From the NCBI GenBank assembly GCA_016201575.1, contig JACQCN010000046.1, positions 1-13,324 of the forward strand: DNA of 13,324 nucleotides. The letters run 5' to 3'. The stretch comes from Candidatus Rokuibacteriota bacterium. Its GTDB lineage: Bacteria; Methylomirabilota; Methylomirabilia; Rokubacteriales; CSP1-6. The stretch's first letter is position 1, and each line of letters begins with the position of its first letter. A program made the translations under genes and the position numbers. A model generated the notes under the pieces. That model ran no database searches. It was not told the DNA's origin and worked only from the letters and a program-made list of their open reading frames with translations. Below are positions 1 through 6,195 of this stretch, one piece after another.

Positions 1-155
1 TGTCAAGGTAAATATCGGCCCGCCGTGGCTAATTACATGTCAACCTTCTGGGGTCGACGACCGCGGCAATATGCTGATTTCCCGTGACTTCTTGGGAAAA
101 GTGAGGCGGGAACTTCGGGTTAGACCGGATCATTCCCGAAAGGCTCACGGGGAGT

Positions 156-251
156 CGGGCGGGTGGCCCGGCAGGCAGCCCTGCCCGCCCGCAGCGAGTG
201 GGGTATCGAGCGAGGACGGACGGGGCTGCCTGCCGGGCCAGGACCCGCCCG
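156..251. repeat. Long GC-rich inverted repeat (about 26 bp arms)
   Basis: Positions 165-181 are the exact reverse complement of 223-239 (17 bp). Outside these, 156-164 pairs exactly with 243-251, leaving a 3-nt bulge at 240-242. About 26 base pairs therefore form around a loop of about 41 nt. There is no T-tract on either side, so a classical intrinsic terminator is not supported. It lies just upstream of the response-regulator fragment. It could be a dispersed palindromic repeat, a strong leader hairpin or a recombination end; the sequence alone does not say which. Confidence 0.75.
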
Positions 252-290
252 CCGCGCAGCGCTGACGTTCAGCCATCGCCAGTCAGGGCC

Positions 291-556
291 ACGGAACCGC
301 TTCGCGTTCTCGTCGCGGACGATCACCAGATGGTGCGTCACGGGCTCCGGGCGATCCTGGCCCGGAGCGAGTTCGAGCTCGTCGGAGAGGCCGCCGACGG
401 CCGCGAGGCGATCACGCTCGCCGGATCGCTTCGCCCGGATGTCGCGGTCCTGGATATCGCCATGCCGCTGGCGAACGGCATCGAGGCCGCCAAGGCCATT
501 CGGGACCTGCCGGCCTCGTGCGCTCCGCGGTGCGCCGCGGCCTCATTGCCCCGTAG
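291..556 (+). pseudogene. Response regulator remnant (NarL/FixJ type), middle deleted
   Basis: The frame from about 291 to 518 encodes the first 70 or so residues of a receiver domain: LRVLVADDHQMVRHGL with the acidic pair, then VAVLDIAMP carrying the phospho-acceptor Asp, then GIEAAKAIRDLP. It breaks at about 515-520. A different frame then reads VRSAVRRGLIAP and stops at TAG 554-556. That tail resembles the extreme C-terminus of NarL-family LuxR-type HTH proteins. The rest of the receiver and nearly all of the DNA-binding domain (about 110 residues expected) are missing, and the two ends are out of frame. No good start codon lies near 291; the only in-frame one is GTG 198, inside the inverted repeat. 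It cannot make a working regulator as written. The receiver call is secure; the tail assignment is an inference from a short match. Confidence 0.8.
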
Positions 557-643
557 CCGGAGCCGCGGTCGTAGTATCCTCCACGGTGCGCGACCCATCA
601 GCCCACTGATGCGCGCGGACGATCTCTGGCCCGTCGGGGCCCC

Positions 644-650
644 GGAGGGG
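644..650 (+). promoter_or_regulatory. Strong Shine-Dalgarno that points to an ATT start
   Basis: GGAGGGG ends 4 nt before ATT at 655-657. No ATG, GTG or TTG occurs in this frame between the upstream stop (607-609) and ATG 709. The position of this ribosome binding site therefore favours initiation at ATT 655. Confidence 0.55.
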
Positions 651-654
651 TCCG

Positions 655-1608
655 ATTCGCACCTACGTCGCCGCCCGTCTCGGCATCGCGGTCATCACCC
701 TACTCGGGATGTCGATGGCGATCTTCGTGCTGATGCGGCTGGCGCCCGGGGACATCGTGGACGTGCTGTTCACCGCGGGCGGCTACGTGAGCGAGGCCGA
801 CCGGCGCGTGATCACGCACGAGCTGGGCCTCGACCGCCCGGTCTGGCTCCAGTACGTCCAGTGGCTGGGCGACATCGCGCGCGGCGACCTCGGCAAGTCG
901 TACCGCTACGACCTGCCGGCCTGGCAGATCGTGAAGCCGCTGATCCCGGTGACGGTGGAGCTGGCCGCGATCGCCATCGTGGTCGCGGTGCTCCTGGGCG
1001 TGCCCGCCGGCGTCATCAGCGCGGTCCGCCAGGACACGTCCCTCGACTACGGGCTCCGCCTCGTCTCCCTCGCCGGCCTCTCGATGCCCTCCTTCTGGCT
1101 CGGCATGGTGATCATCCTGGCCCTCGTCTCGTGGACCGGCTGGATCCCGCCGGTGACGTACGTGTCCGTCCGCGAGAACTTCCCGATCCACCTCGTGCAG
1201 TTCCTGCTGCCCGGCCTCGCCGTCGGCTACCGCTCCTCCGCGCTCCTCATGCGGATCACGCGCTCGACCGTGCTCGACGTCATGCGGGAGGACTACATCC
1301 GCACGGCCGAGGCCAAGGGGCAGAGCGGGCGCGTGGTCATCTGGCGCCACGCCCTCGCCAACGCGATCCTGCCGATCATCACCGTGATCGGCATCGAGTT
1401 CGCGTTCCTGATCGGCGGCCTCGTGGTGACGGAGACCGTGTTCAACCTGCCGGGCGTCGCCCGCTTCCTCGTGCAGGCCATCCTCTGGCGCGACTACCCG
1501 GTGGTCCAGAACCTCGTGATGTTCATCGCGGTGGTGGTGATCGCCTCCAACCTGCTGGTCGACCTCCTGTACGCCTGGCTCGACCCCCGCATCCGCTATG
1601 CCGACTAG
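655..1608 (+). CDS. Dipeptide/oligopeptide ABC transporter permease, DppB-like
   Basis: This is an inner-membrane permease of the peptide/nickel (DppB/OppB) ABC importer family. From ATT 655 it has 317 residues, normal for the family. The N-terminus is RTYVAARLGIAVITLLGMS followed by FVLMRLAPGD, the typical first membrane helix and the LxPGD box. The cytoplasmic ATPase-contact (EAA) loop is visible as DYIRTAEAKGQSGRVVIWRHAL, with the conserved Gly, and the protein ends LDPRIRY, also typical. Starting at ATG 709 would give 299 residues and remove most of the first helix, so I prefer ATT 655, which has a strong Shine-Dalgarno. ATT starts are rare; a base error in an ATG is the main alternative. 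The gene overlaps the next permease by 11 nt. No binding protein or ATPase is in the window, so the substrate cannot be named. Confidence 0.92.
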   Translation: MRTYVAARLGIAVITLLGMSMAIFVLMRLAPGDIVDVLFTAGGYVSEADRRVITHELGLDRPVWLQYVQWLGDIARGDLGKSYRYDLPAWQIVKPLIPVTVELAAIAIVVAVLLGVPAGVISAVRQDTSLDYGLRLVSLAGLSMPSFWLGMVIILALVSWTGWIPPVTYVSVRENFPIHLVQFLLPGLAVGYRSSALLMRITRSTVLDVMREDYIRTAEAKGQSGRVVIWRHALANAILPIITVIGIEFAFLIGGLVVTETVFNLPGVARFLVQAILWRDYPVVQNLVMFIAVVVIASNLLVDLLYAWLDPRIRYAD

Positions 1609-2515
1609 GGGCGCCGTCGCCAGCCTGGAGCCGGTGGCGCTCGGCCTCCCCACGCCGAAGGCGTCGGTTCTGGCGACGCTCGGGCGATTCTGCCGGCGCA
1701 AGCCGCTGGGCGCGGCGGGCGGGCTCCTGATGCTCCTGATGGCGCTGACCGCGATCCTGGCCGAGCCCCTCGCGACCCACGACCCGATCGAGACCGACGC
1801 GGGCCACACGCTGAGCCCGCCGGGCGCGGGCCACTGGCTCGGCAGCGACCATCTCGGCCGGGACGTCTACAGCCGGATCGTGTTCGGCGCGCGCGTGTCG
1901 CTGACGGTGGGCCTCGTCTCGACCGTGCTCGGCTCGCTCCTGGGCGGGCTGATCGGGCTGCTCTCCGCCTACTTCGGCGGCGCGATCGACCTGGTCTCCC
2001 AGCGCGTGCTCGACATCCTGCAGGGCCTGCCCCTCCTGGTGCTGGCGCTCGTGATGTCGGCGGCGCTCGGCCCCTCGCTGCCCAACGTGATCGTGGCCAT
2101 CTCGGTGCCGATCATTCCGCGGGCCGCCCGGGTGATCCGGGCCAGCGTCCTCGCCATCCGGGAGATGCAGTACGTGGAGGCGGCGCGCGCCCTCGGCGGC
2201 GGGCATTCGCGGCTGGCCTTCCGCCATATCCTGCCCAACACCATGGGCCCCTTCATCGTGCTGGGCACGGCGCAGCTCGGGAGCGCGGTCCTGGTGGAGG
2301 CGGCGCTCTCGTTCCTGGGCCTGGGCGTGCCCGAGCCCTTCCCGTCGTGGGGCCGCATGCTCTCGGTGTCCGCCGCCGAGTACGCGCAGAAGGCCCCCTG
2401 GCTCGTCCTCTTCCCGGGAATCGCGATCAGCCTGATGGTCTTCGGCTCGAACCTGCTCGGTGACGCGCTCCGCGACACGCTGGACCCCCGGCTCCGCGGG
2501 AGCGGGGCGCGATGA
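1598..2515 (+). CDS. Dipeptide/oligopeptide ABC transporter permease, DppC-like
   Basis: This is the partner permease of the preceding DppB-like protein, 305 residues. After a cytoplasmic N-terminal tail, the first helix is at about residues 38-55, followed by THDPIETD and then GHWLGSDHLGRDVYSRI, the signature segment of DppC/OppC proteins. The EAA loop reads EAARALGGGHSRLAFRHILPN, and the C-terminus is GDALRDTLDPRLRG, as expected. Five to six hydrophobic segments are visible. ATG 1598 lies inside the end of dppB-like (stop 1606-1608), so translation is probably coupled. The stop TGA 2513-2515 overlaps the ATG of the next small ORF. With its partner it would form the transmembrane channel of a peptide or related solute importer; the missing ATPases must be encoded elsewhere or lost. 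Confidence 0.95.
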   Translation: MPTRGAVASLEPVALGLPTPKASVLATLGRFCRRKPLGAAGGLLMLLMALTAILAEPLATHDPIETDAGHTLSPPGAGHWLGSDHLGRDVYSRIVFGARVSLTVGLVSTVLGSLLGGLIGLLSAYFGGAIDLVSQRVLDILQGLPLLVLALVMSAALGPSLPNVIVAISVPIIPRAARVIRASVLAIREMQYVEAARALGGGHSRLAFRHILPNTMGPFIVLGTAQLGSAVLVEAALSFLGLGVPEPFPSWGRMLSVSAAEYAQKAPWLVLFPGIAISLMVFGSNLLGDALRDTLDPRLRGSGAR

Positions 2516-2764
2516 CCGAGGCCGTGCTCGTCGTCTTCACGGCCTGCTGGATCGCCCACGCCGTCCCGGTGCCCACCGCCGGCCACTGCGAGGCGCTCAA
2601 GCCGGACCTGCTGCGCACGCTGGCGGTGGTCGAGCCCTACGTGATCTTCACCGCCGCCTGCTATCCCGTGGAGACGGACCTGCGAGCGCTGGAGCACGAG
2701 CGGGCTGGAGACGCTCGCCTGCATCTGGCCGCCGGTCACCGACCCGCGCGGCGCCGCCCGCTGA
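2512..2764 (+). pseudogene. Small coupled protein of unknown function, one-base frameshift
   Basis: ATG 2512 overlaps the TGA of the permease (ATGA), implying coupling. The first 64 codons encode MTEAVLVVFTACWIAHAVPV and continue to CYPVETDLRALEHER, with several Cys and a hydrophobic start. After about 2704 the frame as written becomes poor: many A/T third positions and a tail of Arg and Pro. If one G of GGG 2702-2704 is removed, the reading continues as LETLACIWPPVTDPRGAAR to TGA 2762-2764 with G or C at every third position. I read this as one gene of about 83 codons with a single inserted base. As written the ORF runs on to a stop at 2800-2802 (96 aa). I do not recognise the family. The Cys spacing and short length suggest a small structural or metal-binding protein, but that is inference. 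Confidence 0.5.
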
Positions 2765-2856
2765 TGCGAGACCTCGGCGATGGGGAAGTCGACCTCGGCT
2801 GAGCGCTTGCACTCCTTGGGGATCACGCGGTCAGCACCCGGTTACCACATTTCTTG

Positions 2857-2870
2857 TCACGTTAACGTGA
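2857..2870. promoter_or_regulatory. Perfect 14-bp palindrome between convergent genes
   Basis: TCACGTTAACGTGA reads the same on both strands and sits in a local AT-richer patch. It is 3 nt beyond the stop (2874-2876) of the Fic C-terminal remnant frame and downstream of the small plus-strand ORF. With no loop it is a poor terminator hairpin. It looks more like a protein-binding site or the scar of a recombination event. Function is unknown. Confidence 0.4.
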
Positions 2871-2873
2871 GCA

Positions 2874-2972
2874 TTACGACGTTGCCTTCCGCACGACCCG
2901 ATAGCGCGCGTCGCGGCCCCGGCGAACGATCTCGAGCCACCCCTCGCGTCGCCACCGGTTCATGACGGCAGG
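2874..2972 (-). pseudogene. C-terminal winged-helix remnant of the Fic gene
   Basis: In another minus-strand frame, beyond the Fic stop, the sequence reads VMNRWRREGWLEIVRRGRDA and ends at TAA 2874-2876. This matches the style of the C-terminal winged-helix segment of class II Fic proteins (recognition helix followed by a beta wing). Most of the linker between the Fic core and this segment is missing and the frames no longer agree. I infer an internal deletion near 2965-2985 in a protein that was originally longer, about 360 residues in this family. The link to the Fic gene rests on position, orientation and family architecture. Confidence 0.55.
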
Positions 2973-3739
2973 GCGTCGTGGCAGCCTTCGTGCCAGCCGG
3001 CGGAGCTTCGAGCCAGCGCATCGTAGTAGCTGTCTTTCGTCTGCTCGACGAGGCGCTCCAGACTGATGTAGCGGCCGACCTCGTAGCCGTGGTGATAGAG
3101 CGCGAGCAGGGTGAGCAGGCGCGACACTCGGCCGTTGCCGTCCCGGAAAGGGTGGATGCAGAGGAAGTCGAGCACCAGGCACGCGGTCGCCAGCAAGACC
3201 GGGACGCCCCGCGGTCCGACGGCCTCGCGAAAGGCGAGGCACAGCTCCTCGGCAGCCGCCGGCACCTGCTCGGGTGGAAGCGGCCGGAAGCGAACCTCGC
3301 GCCGGCCGTCGGGGAACACCGCGACGACGTCGTTCTGCGTGCGCTTCCACTGCCCGGCGTCGCCGCTGGTGCCGCCCTGGGCGAGCGCGTGAAGACGCTG
3401 AAACGTCGCCGGCTCGACGGCGATCTTCGCGTGGTGGGCGTGGACCCAGCTCAGCGCCTTGCGGTAGCCGACGATCTCTTCTTCCGAGCGGTCGCGAGGG
3501 CGAGCATCCCCCAGAACGAGCGGGCGCAGGCGCTGGCGTTGGACGGTCACGCCCTCGATGCGGTTGGACGACTCGGTGCTCTCGACGAGGGCCAGCTCCC
3601 GCAGCGCCTCCAAGACCTGGGGCGACTGGCGTTTGTAAAGCTCCTGCCGCCCCTTGCTCTCGCCGAGCGCCTCCGCCAGCCAGAAGAGCGATAGGGGCGG
3701 CTGGACCGCGTCAAGGCGCTTCCCGCGGAACGACATCAT
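2960..3739 (-). CDS. Fic-family AMP-transferase, C-terminally truncated
   Basis: The Fic core is complete: HPFRDGNGRVSR at residues 196-207 contains the catalytic His, the acidic metal-binding residue, the anion-hole Gly-Asn-Gly and both Arg. Fic proteins usually transfer AMP from ATP to a Ser, Thr or Tyr of a target protein. An N-terminal inhibitory motif SNRIEG (residues 58-63, pattern S-x3-E-G) marks it as class II, in which this helix blocks ATP. It has 259 residues. The C-terminus after SAGWHEG is abrupt (CHDALPS), whereas family members usually continue into a winged-helix domain whose remnant follows out of frame. ATG 3737-3739 overlaps the TGA of the upstream helicase fragment by 4 bp, so the two are likely co-translated. 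Target unknown. Catalytic residues remain, so activity is possible, but its partner domain and partner gene are damaged. Confidence 0.88.
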   Translation of the reverse strand: MMSFRGKRLDAVQPPLSLFWLAEALGESKGRQELYKRQSPQVLEALRELALVESTESSNRIEGVTVQRQRLRPLVLGDARPRDRSEEEIVGYRKALSWVHAHHAKIAVEPATFQRLHALAQGGTSGDAGQWKRTQNDVVAVFPDGRREVRFRPLPPEQVPAAAEELCLAFREAVGPRGVPVLLATACLVLDFLCIHPFRDGNGRVSRLLTLLALYHHGYEVGRYISLERLVEQTKDSYYDALARSSAGWHEGCHDALPS

Positions 3740-5163
3740 GGCGTCGGCTCGCCCGCTCTGTACGGCGGCTCGGGCTCGCGCACCCGCATGGGCTGCGTGA
3801 GCGCATCGATGCCGAGCCAGTAGTCCTCGACCTTCTTCACCTCACGCCACGCGAATCTTGCGGGGTCCTTGATCGGCTCCTGGAGTTCCGCGGTCGCGTC
3901 GCAGTGGGTGACGACATAGAGCCAGTAGCAATCGCGCCGATCTTCGGCGACGCGACGCTCGTTGGGAGTTAGCAGAATCGTGCCCGTCGCTGCCCCGATC
4001 CCCTTCACCTCGATCAGCCGCAATTCGCCGCTCCGGGTGTCCAGACTGGTCAGGTCATAGCCGAGATTCTGCTCGTGCACGTCGGCTACGGCGCGTCTTT
4101 GCGCGCGCTCGTGCTCGATCACAACCCGCATCGCGATGACTTCGGTCTCGGGGTCCGAGGGTAGGCGCTTGATCTCGGGCTTCGCGGCCTCCGGATGCGG
4201 GAACACGAGCGCGCTGGCGATCCGCTCGACGTCCTGGAGTGAGAGCGCGCGCTCGCGGCCGAGATCCTCTCGCCGCCGCTCGCGCCGTTGCCGCAGGGCC
4301 GACTGGCGCTCTTCCGCCTGGGTGAGGTTGCCGGCTGCTCCCTCCACGCCGCGCTCCTTCTCCTCCATGAGGCGGCCGATCAACCGGTCCTCGCGCTCGA
4401 TCAGCTCGGCGAGGGACAGCTCGACGTGCGCGGCGATCCGGTCAATCTCCGCCGTCCGCTCCGTCTGGACCTCCTCGAGGAAGGGCTGGAGTGCCTCGTG
4501 GTGTAGCCAGCTCAGCGGCTCCGACTCCGAGGCCACCGCGGGGGCCTCTGCGGGCGCCGGCGCCGGCTGGAGATTGCCGAAGACGCCGACCTCATGGAGC
4601 CTCGGCTCCGCCCCCTGAGATAGCCGGGCGACGAACAGGCGCTCGTGGATGACGGTCCCGAGTCCGTCCACCACCCGCGCGCGGTAGACGTCGAACCGAG
4701 CCGGCGTCATGGCCTCCAAGTCGTAAAAGCACGCTCCGCGGGCGAAGTCCGGCCTTGCTTGAGCAAGGGCGTGACGCCGGAGCGCGTCGAAGAGCGGGTG
4801 GCCCGGCGTCACCCACTCCAGATGCTCAGCCTCCGCGGTCTCACGATCCGTCGAGAATCGGGGATAGCGAGCGACGAGAGGCGGAAGCCGCCAGTCCGGG
4901 TCGCGCTCGTACTGCCGCAGGCCGCTGGGCACCGCCGCGGGGTCGAACGTGTGAGGCAGCGCCCTGACCTCGCCCAGCGTCATCGGCACGCGTGGCGCGG
5001 CGTCCCGAAGAAACCGGGCGATCGTCTCGGGCACCACGCGCCGCTCTTGTGCCCGCGCCCGCCGCTCGATGAGCATCTCCATATTCAGCTTCCTCGACGC
5101 GAGCCCCTCAAGCGCGTTCCGGCAGATGGCGCGGAAGCTCTCTTCGTTGACGTTTCGCAGCAT
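3736..5163 (-). CDS. C-terminal part of SNF2-type helicase, DUF3883 domain
   Basis: This 475-codon frame is the second half of the helicase that begins at 5846. The first ATG in frame is at 5163, but the homologous reading starts earlier: the same frame upstream gives RDYYAGRLAEQDLEER directly before MLRNVNEESF. Residues 225-310 are charged and likely coiled coil. Residues about 340-425 form a DUF3883 domain with GYDLTSLD, then LRLIEVKGIG, then LTPNERRVA and YWLYVV. The D..ExK arrangement resembles PD-(D/E)XK nuclease folds. DUF3883 helicases are known from restriction and anti-phage loci, including DISARM-like ones. Alone, this fragment lacks all helicase motifs. It overlaps Fic by 4 bp at its 3' end. 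The separation from the N-terminal ORF is due to a one-base loss near 5216-5217. Confidence 0.8.
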   Translation of the reverse strand: MLRNVNEESFRAICRNALEGLASRKLNMEMLIERRARAQERRVVPETIARFLRDAAPRVPMTLGEVRALPHTFDPAAVPSGLRQYERDPDWRLPPLVARYPRFSTDRETAEAEHLEWVTPGHPLFDALRRHALAQARPDFARGACFYDLEAMTPARFDVYRARVVDGLGTVIHERLFVARLSQGAEPRLHEVGVFGNLQPAPAPAEAPAVASESEPLSWLHHEALQPFLEEVQTERTAEIDRIAAHVELSLAELIEREDRLIGRLMEEKERGVEGAAGNLTQAEERQSALRQRRERRREDLGRERALSLQDVERIASALVFPHPEAAKPEIKRLPSDPETEVIAMRVVIEHERAQRRAVADVHEQNLGYDLTSLDTRSGELRLIEVKGIGAATGTILLTPNERRVAEDRRDCYWLYVVTHCDATAELQEPIKDPARFAWREVKKVEDYWLGIDALTQPMRVREPEPPYRAGEPTP

Positions 5164-5846
5164 GCGCTCTTCGAGGTCCTGCTCCGCCAGACGGCCCGCG
5201 TAGTAATCGCGGAGGTTCGCTCCATGTGCGCCACCGGCAAGATCTCGCCCACGACGTTGAACACAGAGTCATCGTCGAGCGCGTCCCGGATCTCCTGGAG
5301 CTTGGCCAGGAGCTTCTGGAGAACGCGGCCCTCGATGGTGTCGATCGCAACGAAGTTGAAGATGAGGCAATCGTGCGTCTGCCCGTAACGATGGATGCGG
5401 CCCATCCGCCGGTTCTCGCGGATGAGCAGGCCGGCCATGATCGTCTTGCCGGCGCCGGCGTCGTCCGCCAGCAGGAACCGCACACGCGCGAGCTTCAGCA
5501 GGTAGTCGTAGACCGCCTCGAGCTGATGCGGGAGCGGATCGACGCGCGACATGGACAGGCCGAAGTATGGGTCGTACTCCCACGCGATCCCGAGGGCGTA
5601 GGCTTGGAGACCGAGCTTCAATCGTCCGGCGTCTCCGTTGTAGGAGCAGGACGGGGACAGGATCGTGAGGGTCGCGAGCTGGTCCTTGGTCAGCGACACC
5701 CGGCGGAACTGCTGGCTCTTCGTGCCCACCAGCCCGACCGTCCACGCCGACGGACAGTTGGGCGCCACAGTCTCCACCCGCATGGGCTCGCTGAACAGCG
5801 GGCCGCTGAGGATCTGGCCTTCCCGGGGAACGTCGGTGGGCGGCAT
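5085..5846 (-). CDS. N-terminal part of SNF2-type helicase, core deleted, frameshifted
   Basis: Residues 8-100 match the N-terminal region of DUF3883-linked SNF2 helicases (GQILSGPLFSEPMRVETVAP, later LQAYALGIAWEYDPYFGLS). A Q-like motif, RVDPLPHQLEAVYDYLL, follows, then Walker A ADDAGAGKTIMAGLLIRE at about residues 127-144. At E144 the protein jumps in frame to RRMGRIHRYGQ, which is helicase motif VI, followed by NFVAIDTIEGRVLQKLL. Motifs Ia to V, including the DExx box, are absent; I estimate 350-400 residues lost. After HMER (residue 210) the frame is wrong: restoring one base near 5216-5217 continues into the C-terminal ORF. The out-of-frame tail to 5085 is not real protein. ATG 5846 is preceded in frame by TAA, part of a perfect TATAAT. 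No Shine-Dalgarno is seen. ATP hydrolysis is not possible without motif II. Confidence 0.82.
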   Translation of the reverse strand: MPPTDVPREGQILSGPLFSEPMRVETVAPNCPSAWTVGLVGTKSQQFRRVSLTKDQLATLTILSPSCSYNGDAGRLKLGLQAYALGIAWEYDPYFGLSMSRVDPLPHQLEAVYDYLLKLARVRFLLADDAGAGKTIMAGLLIRENRRMGRIHRYGQTHDCLIFNFVAIDTIEGRVLQKLLAKLQEIRDALDDDSVFNVVGEILPVAHMERTSAITTRAVWRSRTSKSACCETSTKRASAPSAGTRLRGSRRGS

Positions 5847-5860
5847 AGCCAGTGTGCTGG

Positions 5861-5866
5861 ATTATA
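5861..5866 (-). promoter_or_regulatory. Perfect -10 box (TATAAT) before the helicase gene
   Basis: On the minus strand TATAAT ends 14 nt before ATG 5846, a conspicuous match in such GC-rich DNA. A start of transcription about 7 nt downstream would leave a leader of only about 8 nt, in keeping with the absence of a Shine-Dalgarno. The -35 region (for example GCCACA at 18-nt spacing) matches only weakly. Confidence 0.4.
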
Positions 5867-5951
5867 AGGTGGTCTGCGTCTGAATGTGGCGGCCGAAGCG
5901 CGGCGGACTCAACTGCTACGACAGGACGGATCCGGCAACAATATACTTGGC

Positions 5952-6178
5952 TCAGTAGGCGATCCCGCGACGGTCGGGCTCGAGCTCGAGCAAGCGCTGG
6001 CGGGTCGTGTGGAAGAGGCTCCGCCTGAGCTGGGTCGCTCGCGCGCCTCCGCCTCGCGGCGCTCGGCGGCGCAGGGGCACTCGCTGAGCCAGCTCCGCCG
6101 GCCGAGACCGAGCGGCAGCTCGAGGGTGAAGGCCTCGCGGGGCCGGCCGCAGTGGCCGCAGACGGAAGCGTCGGGCAC
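5952..6178 (-). pseudogene. Small zinc-ribbon protein fragment, frameshifted
   Basis: Starting at GTG 6176-6178, 17 nt after the stop of the nuclease gene, the frame encodes VPDASVCGHCGRPREAF, later WLSECPCAAERREAEARE. The four Cys (7, 10, 34, 36) form a C-x2-C...C-x-C zinc ribbon followed by a charged helix. At about 6035-6037 third-position composition collapses. If one base is restored there, the reading continues as TQLRRSLFHTTRQRLLELEP to IAY and TGA 5952-5954 with almost only G or C in third positions. Total about 77 residues. The N-terminal layout recalls DnaC/IstB-like helicase loaders, which start with a Cys cluster and a charged helix, but the ATPase domain is absent, so this is at best a remnant. 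It could also be a small stand-alone zinc-ribbon protein. Confidence 0.45.
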
Positions 6179-6195
6179 AGGCGACCGGCCACTAC

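Noticed and set aside
38..43. TTGACA on the minus strand as a -35 box
   Set aside because: No acceptable -10 hexamer at 16-18 nt spacing; the window edge prevents further judgement.
156..251. Inverted repeat as an intrinsic terminator
   Set aside because: The loop is about 41 nt and no T-run follows on either strand.
709..1608. Start of the first permease at ATG 709
   Set aside because: It would cut off most of the first membrane helix; the strong ribosome site points to ATT 655.
198..1730. 510-codon open frame on the plus strand
   Set aside because: Only its first part (about 291-518) is receiver-like; the rest is the out-of-frame shadow of the DppB-like permease, rich in Arg, Pro and Gly.
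700..1809. Long minus-strand frames opposite the permeases
   Set aside because: His/Asp/Arg-rich antisense shadows typical of GC-rich genes, with no family motif.
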